64,000 nt of DNA from Echinometra lucunter. Taxonomy: Eukaryota > Echinodermata > Echinoidea > Camarodonta > Echinometridae. The notes below the pieces were generated by a model that saw nothing but the letters and a program-made list of their open reading frames with translations, made no database searches and was not told the DNA's origin. A program made the position numbers and the translations under genes. Below, one piece after another: positions 11,174 through 22,895 of the stretch. How positions within the stretch are numbered: the stretch's first letter is position 1; every line of letters begins with the position of its first letter. The stretch is taken from assembly GCA_029962745.1 (NCBI GenBank), contig CM057156.1, forward strand, positions 30,965,613-31,029,612, in the 5' to 3' direction.

Positions 11174-14100
11174 AGGGGATCCTGTGTGGGTGTAAATATT
11201 TAGATTTTTTAAAAACCCTGCCTACCATCTTGTACAGTTTGTATCTCGTTAAACTTATTTCCATTTTCCTACATTTTACGTCTAAATAAAAGACAAGTCA
11301 CCTGAAGAACTCTAAATTTAAAATTTTCTCAAAAGAATGAATGACAGTCATTTCTTTATCTATCTTTCTCAATTATCTGTACACAGACGATATCGAACCC
11401 ATATTTTCTCCATAAGCATTGCTAACTTCTGTTAATCGTGCTGAAAGTACTTCATTTGTGTTCAGAAATAAGTGTTGTACAATGTGTAAGCCCCTTTACG
11501 CAATAAGTCCTCCCCATGCCCTGGTAATTGTCCAATAAAGATGGGTATCTCTTGAGACGAAGACTACAGGGACGGGAAGATGTTCGCCTTTGGCGCTTCA
11601 TCAGGACTTCAATGAGTTCACAAAGTGGAATGGTTACGCAGAAATACAATGAAAACGCGAAGTATACAATGAAGAGTGAAACATAGAAGTAAAAGTAGGG
11701 AAACATAAGATAGAAAAGAAAACCGGCCCATGTGTAGCGCATGATATGCGAGTTTATTCTTTCAAGTTAGCCGTCATGTATGATCTCAATTATGTTTAAT
11801 TCTGTAAATGAGAATATAAAAATAACATATCATTTCCACATTGAAAAGAGTAAAAGAAAGGTACGTAGAAATAAATACTTAAAATGTAGAAGAAGGATAA
11901 AAGAAACTGGTATAGAGTTGCAACCTTGAACCTGTCTAATTCCAAATTCCTCGAAATGGTTTTGGTTTTGATTACCAATATTCGAAAGCCAGGGACGCTT
12001 TAAGACAGTTGAAACACAATATGTAAGAAGTTTGATTGGAAGGAGAGCTTTTTGTGATGCTCCAGTGGCAATATTATTAACAGTGAAACAAATCGAAATC
12101 GTATCCATGCCGACTTTCCTTTCCAATATCGACGCCAGCGACACTGCAGCTATATTACGATTTCGGTATTAAAATGAGCGAAATGAAAAATCATCCTTAA
12201 ATTTGCTCGATTACCTGGAGAAAGCAATACTCTTCGAGACCTGGATGATGCGCAGACCCAGTTTAGTAATTTCTTTTCCTGATTTTTTATCAAGACTTTT
12301 TAAAATAGAGAATAAAATCTGATTAAAATTTCTATGAATAGAAGGCACAGATCGAATGCACTTTACGATCGGTGTCGAAGTCACATCAATAATTCTTCCC
12401 GCCTTTTCCCCAGAGCAATGGACCTCTTTCTCCGACGGGCGAGCGCCTTAAAAGAATTGAACGCTCTTCACCTTGGAGATCCTTTTATTTCTTGGTAATG
12501 ACGATCTTGTGCTCTGATTACAACGCTGCCCTACAGTTAGAGGCATTCAGAGCCCCCGAGGACCAGGGGCCGAGATGATTGAAGGGGAGGGGGTCAATGA
12601 ATAGCTGGCTTCGTCCGATGGTTCCAGATAGACAGATAACGAAGTGATAAATACTATTACGACGTTAAGACGATTGATGGCATAAATCCTGCCCTGTTTT
12701 AACGAGATGATGGTAATCGATGTCGCAGTCCTGGTTTATGCATTTTTTTTTACTTCCTTGAAAAGATTCACGACAGCAGTCATTATTTTCTACTCTACAT
12801 CATATTTTCTTTCCTTTTCTGCCCATTTTCTTTCTCTGTTTCTTCTTTGGAAGATCATTGCACTTTTAGAATTTGACTGCACTTTAAAAATTTAATTTGA
12901 AAATGCCATTGTCTATCATCATTCCGAAGTAGAATTCGAAACGCTATCTGTCCGTCCGTCAGCACTCACTTATTCACTACAATCCTGTATTACGACGTAG
13001 AGGTAGGATGATCAAAATATTGGTGGAACAGGTGCATCCATTCCATTGATGACCTAGGCCAAATTTAAATACTTATTCAATATCAAGGTTCAATGTCACT
13101 GAACGCTCCATAATATACAGTACAGCATGTTTTACAAAAATGGAAACCCGACTTTTCTCGTCATTACCTGAGAATTGACTATAACCTGACAACTTTACAT
13201 TTTTCATCTTAGAGATCAGTCCATTCTCTTTAATATTATACAAGTAATTAAGTTATGATTTAGCCATTATCAATGAATATGAACGGTATAGTATAATGTC
13301 AAAAGTAGTTTGCGCTCAGAATTAACAATTAATGTAATTACCTTTGATTACAATAAAAACTTAAACAAAAGATAAAGACAAATGGTGACATTTCACTTTT
13401 TTCATGCATCACAGGTATTTTTTAGAGTTTTTTAAAAAATGAGATTGTAGTCCTAATTGTCCCAAGGTCCTTTAACATGTCCCCTCCCCTGTCTGTCCAC
13501 TAACAATCAGTGAAAGCAAAGAAAGGTTTTATGAATGTCCATTTATTTTGTTGATCGATAGTCTCGAGCGCAAATAACTTTCAACACTATTAGTGTAAAA
13601 GTGTTGGAATTCAATTTTCCCTAGCTTCATCATCAAAAATGGGTGTCATATAAAAGTAGAAGTACAGAGCACTACCTGATATAATAACACCTAAAGTCAT
13701 AATGATATTGAGTCTGTATCACCAAATCCATACCACATGTGCTACAAAAAGGAGTAACTAAGTTCTAATATTCCTTAAATCTCTCCAATCTCGAAGATTG
13801 ATGAGATTTCGTTATGAATACCACGCTTTTAAAATTTTTAAAGTAAACTAATAATTTCGTATCACAGATGCATATCAAGGACTTTACAGTAGTAAATAAT
13901 ACGGAGTGCCGTAGGTAAAATGATGTAATAGGTCGATGGTAGGTAAAAGAAAAAAAACATTAATATAAAACTGAGTAATTGTCGGCTGTAAATGTTTTAA
14001 CGAGAAATATTCTTTCATTTCCACTCTACAGGTTTGTTATCCACCACATGAATCCTAGTTATACACATAACTGTAAAACAGGGGAAAAACAAAAACAAAA

Positions 14101-14918
14101 CAAAACAATCAAACAAACAACAACAAAAACCTGTTAGACAAAATATGCTTACAATGCAAAGCGTTGCTTGTTATTCAACATAAAGTTTCCAGCTAAATAA
14201 CTTATTTTTGCAGCAGCAGCAGCATGCTGCGAACATTAAAGGAGAAGAGAAAAGAAAAAGGGAGGAAGTAAGGAAGAACAAAACAAACCCTTAAATGTAA
14301 CGCTTGACGCTTGTATATTCCGGAATACTCAAATATCATGTTATGTTGTTAAACATGTACAATTATCATACAGTTGGTAATATGAGAAATTGCTTGAGCA
14401 ATTCGCATCATGGAACACAATAGAAAATAAAATCAGAAAGAGTCTCATGAGATCTTCAGCACCTTGAATAGAAGTCCTGTCAGGGAGGTCAGTCTGTCCT
14501 ATTTTCTTTCTATTGTCATATCAGCGCATTAAAACTGGATTTAATTCATTTTGATTCAAGAAGATGACACCTGAGATAGAAATGAGCAGGTCTAGCACCC
14601 GGAGGCGATAAAATGGTAAAATGATACCAATGCTGCATATAACAAACCATCTGTCTTGGGACCAAGGCGGCATGGTGACATTTTGAGTTTTATCCGGAGA
14701 ACTAAATTTAAAAAAAAAAGAAGAAAAGAGATAAAATTAAAATAAGGTAGGCGTGGAAATGGAACACAGATATAAAATAAAAGAAACACACACACACACA
14801 AAAAGAGGGAGGAAATTGATTGGTAATAATATCTTTTAATGTCTCTTGTAATGTCTTTTAAGTTACACATGTCATTATTACATAACATTCCAATGGGCTT
14901 CCGAAGGGGTTTGATGAT
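11174..14918. other. 3.7 kb plain sequence
   Basis: No RNA gene, transposon end or convincing exon was recognised. Open frames at 11452-11742 (-) and 11830-12144 (-) are 96 and 104 codons, a length expected by chance in sequence of this composition. A short GC-richer patch lies at about 12400-12600 and has no recognisable signal. Confidence 0.45.
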
Positions 14919-14937
14919 CGTTGACTTAAAGCTACCC
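14919..14937 (+). repeat. direct repeat of the 16-mer seen at 15468
   Basis: CGTTGACTTAAAGCTA occurs at 14919-14934 and again at 15468-15483, bracketing the fold-back element and immediately preceding the telomere-like block. It may be a common end of a dispersed repeat. Confidence 0.5.
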
Positions 14938-15051
14938 GGACCTGGTGTATAGATGGCGCTTCACTTAGTGCTTGCAAATACCCCAGTGAGCAGCGCCATG
15001 CCATTTCTTTGCGAGATATGCGTTATTGAGATCGAACATCACGTACAAACC

Positions 15052-15295
15052 TATGGTGGCCCTGAAGTACGCTCGACAACAGGTCATTTGCGAAGTGAAT
15101 TTCGCATCGCGGCTCGTGAACTTCGCGTCCCAGGTCATGAATTTCACGACCCGCGTTGCGAAATTCAGGACCCGTGGCGCGAATTTTGCATCCCAGTCGT
15201 GAAATTCACGACCCGCAATGCGAAATTCAGGACCTGGGATGCGAAAATTCACGTCGCACAGGACCTGTTGTCGAGCGTAGTTCAGGGCCAACATA
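15052..15295. mobile_element. fold-back MITE with 21-bp internal repeats, copy 1 (old)
   Basis: The 244-bp element has inverted ends of about 65 bp, starting TATGGTGGCCCTGAA on the left and TATGTTGGCCCTGAA read inward on the right. The inside is a tandem array of units about 21 bp long resembling TGAATTTCGCATCCCAGGTC. Left and right arms differ at several bases, so it is older than the copy at 29531. The flanks share TACAAACC, just outside the left TA and starting at the right TA, which would be a perfect 8-bp target duplication. A simple TA duplication also fits, and the two cannot be separated here. Open frames of 131 and 136 codons on both strands are by-products of the repeat. Confidence 0.8.
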
Positions 15296-15446
15296 CAAAC
15301 CAGCCTAGTTGCGAATACAAGAACATAATATGCCGACAATGCGAAAAACATTGCCTGCACTGACGGAACACTGGCCTTGCTATAACATAAGTTCTAGTAT
15401 ATGGAACGCTAGGCTGGACACAATTCACCAACTATGTCCAGAGCAA

Positions 15447-15470
15447 ACGTATGCAAATAGTTGCATACGT
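15447..15470. repeat. perfect 10-bp-arm palindrome containing an octamer
   Basis: ACGTATGCAA and TTGCATACGT are perfect inverted arms separated by ATAG. The left arm runs into ATGCAAAT, the POU-domain octamer motif. It abuts the 16-mer at 15468 and the telomere-like repeats, so it may be a transposon end instead of a binding site. Confidence 0.6.
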
Positions 15471-15480
15471 TGACTTAAAG

Positions 15481-15542
15481 CTAACCCTAACCCTAATCCC
15501 CAAACCTAAACCTACCCCTAAACCCTAACCCTAACCCTAAAC
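15481..15542 (+). repeat. interstitial telomere-like (CCCTAA)n block
   Basis: Seven or so CTAACC / CCCTAA units with slippage variants (CCCCAAACC, ACCTACCCCTA) fill about 60 bp. TTAGGG is the telomere repeat of many deuterostomes, including sea urchins. The block is short and degenerate, as expected of an old internal site. Confidence 0.85.
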
Positions 15543-15700
15543 AAAAATATAAAAAAAAACATAGAAAATTTGGGAACGGGGTCTATTTTACGATATTGCC
15601 GAATATGTAACCAGGAGGACAATCTACGACTATCCCGTCGTGTGGGACTTGAAAATGAGGATCAATGCTTTCAACAGGGAACTAGCGAATCGACCGTTTT

Positions 15701-15750
15701 TTCGAACCCGGAACCTCCAAGTTACGAGACCATGGTCTACCACGGAGCCA
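15701..15750 (-). mobile_element. tRNA-like SINE fragment
   Basis: Read on the minus strand, it runs from GGCTCCGTGGTAGACCATGG through an anticodon-like loop to CCGGGTTCGAA, a partial B box. The 3' acceptor half is not tRNA-like, so it is a SINE remnant or chance similarity and not a working tRNA. Confidence 0.35.
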
Positions 15751-15842
15751 TCAGTGACGGATATTGTTACCGAAGCTCTGTCAGCGCGATGTGCATTCTG
15801 TGGACCTATTCCTTATAAGTAACACCAAAATGCTTTTTCTAA

Positions 15843-15915
15843 GCAGAGATTCGAATCCTCAGTCTTTTGATTGAGCGTCATTCAAGTAACGAAACACTCT
15901 GCTCCGATGCTCCCA
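15843..15915 (-). mobile_element. second tRNA-like SINE fragment
   Basis: On the minus strand it begins GGGAGCATCGGAGCAGAGTG and ends at a B-box-like GATTCGAATC followed by TCTGC. The spacing between the A-box-like and B-box-like parts suits a tRNA with a long variable arm. The acceptor stem does not close properly. Confidence 0.35.
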
Positions 15916-18781
15916 CAATAATATCTCATAACAATCAACATGCAATTACTGACATAAATTTGATCGAACACCAACTACGCCGGCTATTTTCGTAGATGGA
16001 TTGCAATTAATTATTTCACTCATAAGGAGACGTGTGAATTGGTGCGTTGACATGGCAGTCGTATGAGCACTCGTGGTATTGGCAACGTCCCAGTGGGCAG
16101 GGAGGAGTAACGCAGGAAGCTGGCCAGAACCAATATTAAGGTCTTATTACAGCAGGTCTGAAACTAGACACACCAATTATACCGAATAAAGGGTGAGTTG
16201 AGGTGACATGCCAACGCCAGTGCTTCAATAAGGACAATACTGGGTACTGCGTGGAATCATACAAACTCCCAGACACACGGCTGTAAAAATTCTCGAATGA
16301 AATATGATGGGAATCAGTGAGACTGAGTGTAAAACAAATCAGACATACATATAGTTGGAAGTCCTGATAAACTCTTCCCAGGGATTGTCGTTACTTTTTT
16401 TCTCCTATCTTCTACTTTGAATTCAAACATTTTTCAAGATGGTATAGTCAATGGACTCTCATAAACATGAAATAACAAAAAAAAAACAATAGAGTTTATT
16501 AACGTTTTTCTACCATTAAGTTCAGTACTGTAGTATTTTGCGATTACTATCACGTATTTAAAATCACTCTGTGAAAACTGTGAAATATTCAAGCGAAACA
16601 GTCGCAGGTAGCTACACATACTATCGGCGTATTTAAAAGAAAGTACAATTATGACGTCAGGCAATTAGCACTCGTCCGGATAGTCCATTAGCTCTCTCAA
16701 CCGAAAGCCATCCATTTTCTTGTTTTCAACTCCTAAAAATCTCTAATGATCTATTCTTGAAGATCAATCATCTACGTGAGGGGCATTGCCTTCTTCTCTC
16801 AAGATGGAAGCCACTTTTAAGGTGACGCTTCATATTAAAAGCGGAAAAGCGATAACACTTAACTTTTAAACAGACATGACTGACAAAGATAGATAATATT
16901 CTTATATGCGTGGCTGGAAGTTATGAGGAAAGGGAGAATAGCTTTAAGATCCTTGGAGGGCGGAACAATGAAAAACGATTCCATCAAGGAGGGTTGGTTT
17001 GATTTGATTTCATCCCTCGTGTCCACTCAAAGGGCAGCAACCTAGTCTGCTATCGAAGATTAGTCGGGTCTGACCACAGACGTCATTTTCTCTTTGCCGC
17101 CAGAACTGTCAAGTATAGTATGCGTCCATCGTCTTCAATCGATGAATGATCCAAAACTGAAGGACAAACAGAAAATGTTCTTCAGATCTATTAGGTGTAT
17201 GACGAGTCACACATTCCTAATGATAACGCTTTTTAAATGAAGCTTTCTGTGTGAGATGATATAAGAATTGTTCAGTACTATTCCCAGTTAATATTTTCAA
17301 AAAATATCATTTTCATTTTGGATACCGAAGAAATGAACAGAATTCCAAATGAAGCACCTTTTCTTCCATGCACTGCTCACGCTGATATACCAGATACTGA
17401 TGCGGATGAGATTCATCCATTATGCAAGACGGTTATTCAGCTGATGCTTTTTTTGCTTTTGCCTCACTGATATTGAAGAAGGACTGATTCTTCGACTGGT
17501 GAAACATCCGTTGGGGGGACGGACTACCTTTCTCTTCAAAATATTCAGTCGAGTTGCACTGCTTGGTTCTTTACAGTGACTTAAAGAGTTAAACTAGAGG
17601 AAAATATTGTGATAAAGGATGCTCACAAAGGTCACTTAAACGACGGCTGGGATTGATTTAAAATGCATCCACGCGATGAACAACTGTTTTTAATAGGCAT
17701 CCGTTCTCAGTTTAAGATTTCATAACTTGACAGCTTTTCTTGTCGAATTCAATCAATCGATTTATCAGCTGTTGCATTACCTGACGACCGGGAACAGTAG
17801 GCGACTAAACTGTAGGAAGTGGTTTTTGGAGAGGAAGCACAATCCAATAAAGAGACTCTCCGGTAGAAAGCTGGATTCACGGGCAATTGACTGCCAAGGG
17901 AAAAGGAAGAATAATAAGAATAAAAGTAAGAGCAAAAAAGAATCTTGAATTGTTTATCCATAGAAAAAGCAAAGAAAAGAAAAAGGTTAACTATCAAATC
18001 ACCTAACATCCACAATTTACTTTAATTGCACTGATGAGGCTCAGACCCTCCAGTAAATAAAATTTGATTATTCAATGTTTCGACCGTTAAATATTAAAGC
18101 CGAAGAGGTGAATAATTCATCATCCTTTTCTACCCATGTCAATAAGAAGTTAGATTTTAGCTTCTGCCTCAACAACAAATTGTAAAAATAGAAGATAACA
18201 ATGTCAAATGAAGTATTCAACTCTAAAAAAATTAAGTAAAGCAAAATGAAAATGTCATTCAAATAACGAAAAACCTCTGGTATTTTTATGATAATAATTT
18301 AAAAACATAGCCTACTACTTAAGGTACGTGGAAAGCTCAAAACGTAAAAGAAAAAAAAATCCGCCTGTGGAGTTATTGAAAAATGGTGACCCGCTTATAG
18401 CGATGGATGGAGACATATTTTGGACAAAATAAAATATTCATTTATGCTCTGTTGAATTTTTCGTAAGTAGAAATTCCCTTCAGTAGTCAAGATAAGCCCA
18501 TTTTTTTAGCATTCCGATGACCCAGATATTCTAGGGTTAGCGGTTGAATAAATTTGCGAATACATTCTACATAATGTCGAGAATTGAATCTCTGTCCTTG
18601 CCCTTAATATCTTTTATTCCCTCTTTACCGAGAATATTTACGCAAGAAGCTATCACTAATCGCTTGCCATAACATTCTCCTCTAGCCCTCGGAGGTATAG
18701 AGATCGGGAAACAAAATTAGATATGGAAGGATTCTCAGCTATATAAACATTGCTAACAACACTGGAATTGCTTTTAAACAG
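15916..18781. other. 2.9 kb plain sequence
   Basis: No gene, RNA or transposon end was recognised. Open frames at 17727-17948 (+) and 17749-18015 (-) overlap each other and show no domain. Confidence 0.45.
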
Positions 18782-18799
18782 GCCTGTATTTTTACAGGC
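18782..18799. repeat. short perfect hairpin
   Basis: GCCTGTA and TACAGGC are perfect arms around TTTT. There is no gene end nearby, so calling it a terminator is not justified. Confidence 0.5.
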
Positions 18800-19210
18800 A
18801 AATCATATCATGGATTGCTTACTTCTAAACAATCGTGCAGTGTAAGGTGTCGGGAAGACTAAGATGGAATGATTCCTATTTCACATTTTAGCTATCTTAT
18901 CTGATGAAATATTGGCTTACTATTGATATCGTGATGGATTGTTTTCATCCGTGTACACTGGAATGGCGGAAATCGGTTAACTTTGAGAGACAAGAATCTA
19001 TTCAAGATAAAGACAGCGCCTTAAGTGATAATACCGATTAAACCAAAGAAGTAGGGCTTTGCAGGATTTTTGAACTTTAATTCTCGTGTACCTTATTTTC
19101 TGCAATATCGTTGACATATTATTGTAATATGGTGTCTGATGTCCATATTTTTGGTTACCACTGTGTCTTAACTTTATAACCCTTTCTCTCCATCTCTCTC
19201 ATTGCACCCT

Positions 19211-19245
19211 CCCCCCCCCCCCCAAAAAAAAAAAAAAAAAAAAAA
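19211..19245 (+). repeat. poly(C) then poly(A) run
   Basis: About 13 C are followed directly by about 22 A. Confidence 0.9.
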
Positions 19246-19686
19246 TCCCGCACAGATGGTCAGGTTATAATGGAAACAGTATAAATGCATGAATTATCTA
19301 TTAAAGAATACATGAAAAAAAGGAAAACTATAAATGGAAAACAGACAATTGAAAAGTGAATAGTAATAACGAAATTTCACACAACTCAGTCGTAGGTTCA
19401 TATAATTAATTAATGATAGCTCACGCAAGAAAATTCCCTATGACATGAAGGCCGCAAAATCTCACACTTTCTCCCTTTTCCTTTAACACATGCTGTAAAT
19501 AATTATGCCTAATAATAAGAATGGTGAAAGATACATGTACATGGGACTGTTTTTTCTGTTCTAGATAAGTCTTGAAATTTTCGAAATATAGTTTCAATTT
19601 GGTACAATGATCAAATCGAATAGTTCATCAGTTGCCCATGCAGGGTATTCGTTATAAATGAAATAGACATACAGAAAGCACAGAGA

Positions 19687-19687
19687 C

Positions 19688-19752
<65 letters not shown>

Positions 19753-19784
19753 GAGATGCTCGCATACAACACCTCCCCCCCCCC
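19687..19784 (+). repeat. (GA)n tract and poly(C)
   Basis: A (GA)n tract of 65 bp with a few AAAG breaks is followed 20 bp on by 11 C. Confidence 0.9.
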
Positions 19785-20585
19785 ATCAAGGACACGCGGT
19801 AATGAAAACTTCGTTCATTCAGAATCAGTTAACTGATTAAAATAGGGCGAAGGCGCGAGACACTGGAGAATGAGAGAAACAAAATTTCACCATAGTTGAA
19901 TTTCTCTAAAATTGATAGCTTTCTCCTATCTTAAATGAAAATTCTCCCAGGTAGTTTTCCTTTTATTGTTCCTCTCCCCCCCTCTCTCTCTCTCACTCTC
20001 TAGACAGCCATAAATGGTCAGTAAAATGTTCGTGTAGCAGTTAAAGGCCTTAAAGAGCACTTGTCTTTATATTTTAAGAGGAAAATCTGGAGCTGGACAT
20101 GTGAGGAACTGGAGTAAGTAGGCTCTAGGGTTGAAGTGAGAGGATGTACGTGACTGAAAAGGTGATGCTCAAATCACTACAAAGTAGACAATTGGTGAGA
20201 CTTATTATTAAACCTGTTAGAATCTAACAGATAAGCTATTAACTCCAGATAAGTACAAAAGCAAAGTTCATTTACTATCCTCAGGAGAAAGTGGACAGAA
20301 GTGACTTGATCTCGTTGTGCTTAAAAGAATACTTTGGCGAAAGAAGGTTTAGTATCTCAGGGGTAGCTATTTGTGGACTCAGAAATACATTTGGATGATA
20401 TTAACTTCCGAAAGGCCCTGCTGGAGCCATTAAAAGAGAATTCTTGCTAGATGAGTGCGTGGTACTTTTTAGTTTTGTCTTTCATGTTATGTTGTTTAAT
20501 TCATCCCCTACGGTGCTGTGGGCGGATATCCGCCCAGGTTATACCCTTAAGTGCTAAACCTTTATTTTTATGCTCATGCATGTCA
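19785..20585. other. plain sequence with small palindromes
   Basis: AATCAGTTAACTGATT at 19823-19838 is a perfect 16-bp palindrome containing two head-to-head MYB-like AACTG sites. CTGTTAGA/TCTAACAG at 20214-20230 is a perfect 8-bp-arm palindrome. No gene is seen. Confidence 0.5.
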
Positions 20586-20605
20586 CCAAATACGATTGTT
20601 ACAGT

Positions 20606-20712
20606 CTTCTTCTTCTTCCACTTCTTCTTCTTCTTTATGTTCTTCTTACTCTTTTTTTTCTCTTTACTCTAATCTCTCTCCGTTCACCTCTCTTTGTCAC
20701 CTTATTTCTTCT
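20606..20712 (+). repeat. TTC/TCT pyrimidine tract
   Basis: TTC triplets grade into CT-rich sequence. A spurious Ser/Phe-rich frame results. Confidence 0.85.
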
Positions 20713-20739
20713 ATATTATTTTCATATTTGGGCTGAATA

Positions 20740-20935
20740 GTCCAGGCGAGTCCGCCACATGCACTAGCTTTTTAGGGACCTCGCCTTCTTCAACGATTTA
20801 TGTTACTGTAAGATATCTATTTTACAATATATAAATTGTATACAATTGGAAAGAATTGTCGTTACTGAACTCCTGCAAATCAAGTGGAAGAAAATAAATG
20901 TTTATGTGAAATGAACTGAATTGAACTGAAAATGC
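20740..20935 (+). mobile_element. possible 3' end of a LINE, weak
   Basis: A stretch ending in AATAAATG is followed by short TGAACTGAAT-type units at about 20911-20930. Some LINE families end in comparable short tandem tails. There is no coding remnant to support it. Confidence 0.2.
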
Positions 20936-21003
20936 TGTCTTTACAATAGAAATGCGGTTTAACGTCTGGGATTACTGCTCTGTATCTAATCCCATCGAAC
21001 AAT

Positions 21004-21237
21004 CAGAGGCGGTACTATGGTTTTTTTTATTATTATTTTTCAATTGATTTGAAAAAAAAAGAAAAAAAAAAAAAAGAAAAAGAAGAAAAAGAGGAGGAAG
21101 AAGAAAGAAGAGGGTGGGAAAAGAGAGGCCTGGGGCTTGCAACTACATAATACCCATATTTGTTCATTTATAACGTCAATAAATTCACCCATGTGTCATC
21201 TTGCCTGCCCAATCAAAATACCGTGGTGCCGCCCCTG
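21004..21237. mobile_element. hAT-like non-autonomous element with perfect 8-bp target duplication
   Basis: The ends are CAGAGGCGGTACTATGG on the left and, read inward on the right, CAGGGGCGGCACCACGG. The flanks are CGAACAAT at 20996-21003 and CGAACAAT at 21238-21245, a perfect 8-bp target duplication. CAG-starting short TIRs plus an 8-bp duplication are the signature of the hAT superfamily. The 234-bp element holds an A/G-rich tract (21051-21118) and no transposase, so it could only have moved using an enzyme made elsewhere. Confidence 0.88.
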
Positions 21238-21245
21238 CGAACAAT

Positions 21246-22239
21246 ATATGAGCAAACTGCTTTGAAATGGGTGTTGTAAAGTCATTTTTGAAAATGACTT
21301 GTATATTCCTACAAAATGACCACCAGCGAGTTTTACTGATCTTGTTATCTCAGAGAAAGCCTGAAAATCTCCTTGTTGAAACGATAGAAAAATGCTGAGC
21401 AACTGTGCATGGAATTGGTGTTCAGGCCATTCCTGCATTTCACTCTCTTGAATTGAAGAAAAAAAAAAGATATGAGTAATTAAAACTGTTTTCCATGGAA
21501 AAGCTCCATGGTACGAGACTTAAATGGTTTGATAATCGATCGTCACTGGAGAGTTAATGATTACCTTAACGCTGTCATTGGAATCGTATCTAGAAATTGA
21601 AATCTAGCTTGAAATCAGATTGAACATCAAATATTTCTCCTACTCTTCGGGAGACAAGTCTGTTTTTATTATTTTGTTATAAATTTGTTACTTGAAGCCT
21701 GACGTTAGGAATAGATATAAAAAGATAAAGTAAATGAGGAATGAAAGGATATAACAAAGATTTTGAAAATATCGGTGCTCTCATTCAAAGAACTCAAGAT
21801 GAGTGAATGGCATTCATAATATATTACGTCAGTGAGCAGGTAAGGTTAGCATCCAAAAGTAATGCCCCATGTAACAGCTAATATCCACCACTCAATGATG
21901 TGTAGCAAGCATCATTCCAATGTTAATAGCTGCTGAATAATCTTGATCGCATGAGTTTTAATGCTCATCACACAGAAGAGCAAATAACTTCGCACTTTTG
22001 CGGCGACATTTGAAGTGAACATTAGCTAAGCATGGTACATAATGCGCGACCATAGAGGGTACATCCACGGAATTTCAATTCATGATTTATCCAATAACAA
22101 GTTCTTAAGTTCAAAGACCTTTTAAAAAAAGAATGTAGTTTGTTCGATGCATGGTTACCATTTAGTACAACAAATCTTGGAATGATGGGGACAATGATTT
22201 TTTTTAGTTGTATTTTAATCCACACTTATTTACAATAAT
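21246..22239. other. plain sequence, no gene seen
   Basis: No repeat, RNA or exon was recognised. Confidence 0.5.
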
Positions 22240-22292
22240 TTACCTTTTATATTAATCCACCATTTATATTAATCAACCTTTTATATCAACCA
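22240..22292 (+). repeat. three copies of a 20-bp AT-rich unit
   Basis: A unit of the form ACCTTTTATATTAATC is repeated three times with few changes. Confidence 0.7.
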
Positions 22293-22469
22293 ATCTTGCA
22301 TTATCTTAAAATGCCCTGTTTCAGATTGCAAGCAAAAAATGAGCTTAATTCAAGGTCTGCTAGTAATCAATTGAACTACGGTTTGCTACTGATTTTCTTT
22401 CTTTTAGCACTTTTCTAGTTATAAGTTTCGGATTATTTTTTAAAACAACACATGCACACGTTGGTATCA

Positions 22470-22625
22470 ATGTGCATATAGCACATAAATTCATTTGATA
22501 TACGATAAAACAGCAATGTACATAAAATGCCTTGCTCAAGGGCATAAGTGCCGTGTCGGGGATCGAACCCCAGACTTTCGCGTCTCCAGCCAAGCGCCTT
22601 GAACCACTCGACTGCCGCACCTGTA
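22470..22625 (-). mobile_element. tRNA-derived SINE
   Basis: On the minus strand the head reads GTGCGGCAGTCGAGTGGTTC, with a D-arm-like A box, then a long-variable-arm layout and a B box GGTTCGATCCC. The B box sits at about 22556-22570 on the plus strand. After it comes TATGCCCTTGAGCAAGGCA, a body segment common in aquatic-animal SINEs. The acceptor stem is imperfect, and the tail and target duplication are unresolved, so it is a SINE and not a tRNA gene. Confidence 0.75.
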
Positions 22626-22805
22626 CTACGGATTAATGGAGGTGGTATCTTGGTAACTGGATTCCATCAAAAGTTCATACTGAAAGTTCTTCACTTTCCA
22701 CTCCCTGATGAGGATGCAAACCACGTTTTTTTTTTAATAGGGTCCATGTGAATGAAACAACAGTGATGATCATGTCCTACCTCGTACCCATTTTAAAAAC
22801 CAATG

Positions 22806-22825
22806 CAGAGAGAGAGAGAGAGAGG

Positions 22826-22893
<68 letters not shown>
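22806..22893 (+). repeat. (GA)n microsatellite
   Basis: 88 bp of GA with two small interruptions. It yields Arg-Glu or Ser-Leu frames that are not genes. Confidence 0.95.

Positions 22894-22895
<2 letters not shown>

Noticed and set aside
11452..12144. 96- and 104-codon minus-strand frames
   Set aside because: Several frames of this length are expected by chance, and no domain or splice signals were seen.
14953..15363. Overlapping 136- and 131-codon frames on opposite strands
   Set aside because: Both are by-products of the stop-poor 21-bp array in the fold-back element.
19785..19805. miR-124-like string (AGGACACGCGGTAATG)
   Set aside because: It differs from the mature sequence at several bases, including the seed, and has no hairpin.
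22540..22625. Functional long-variable-arm tRNA gene (-)
   Set aside because: The acceptor stem does not pair fully and a SINE body follows.
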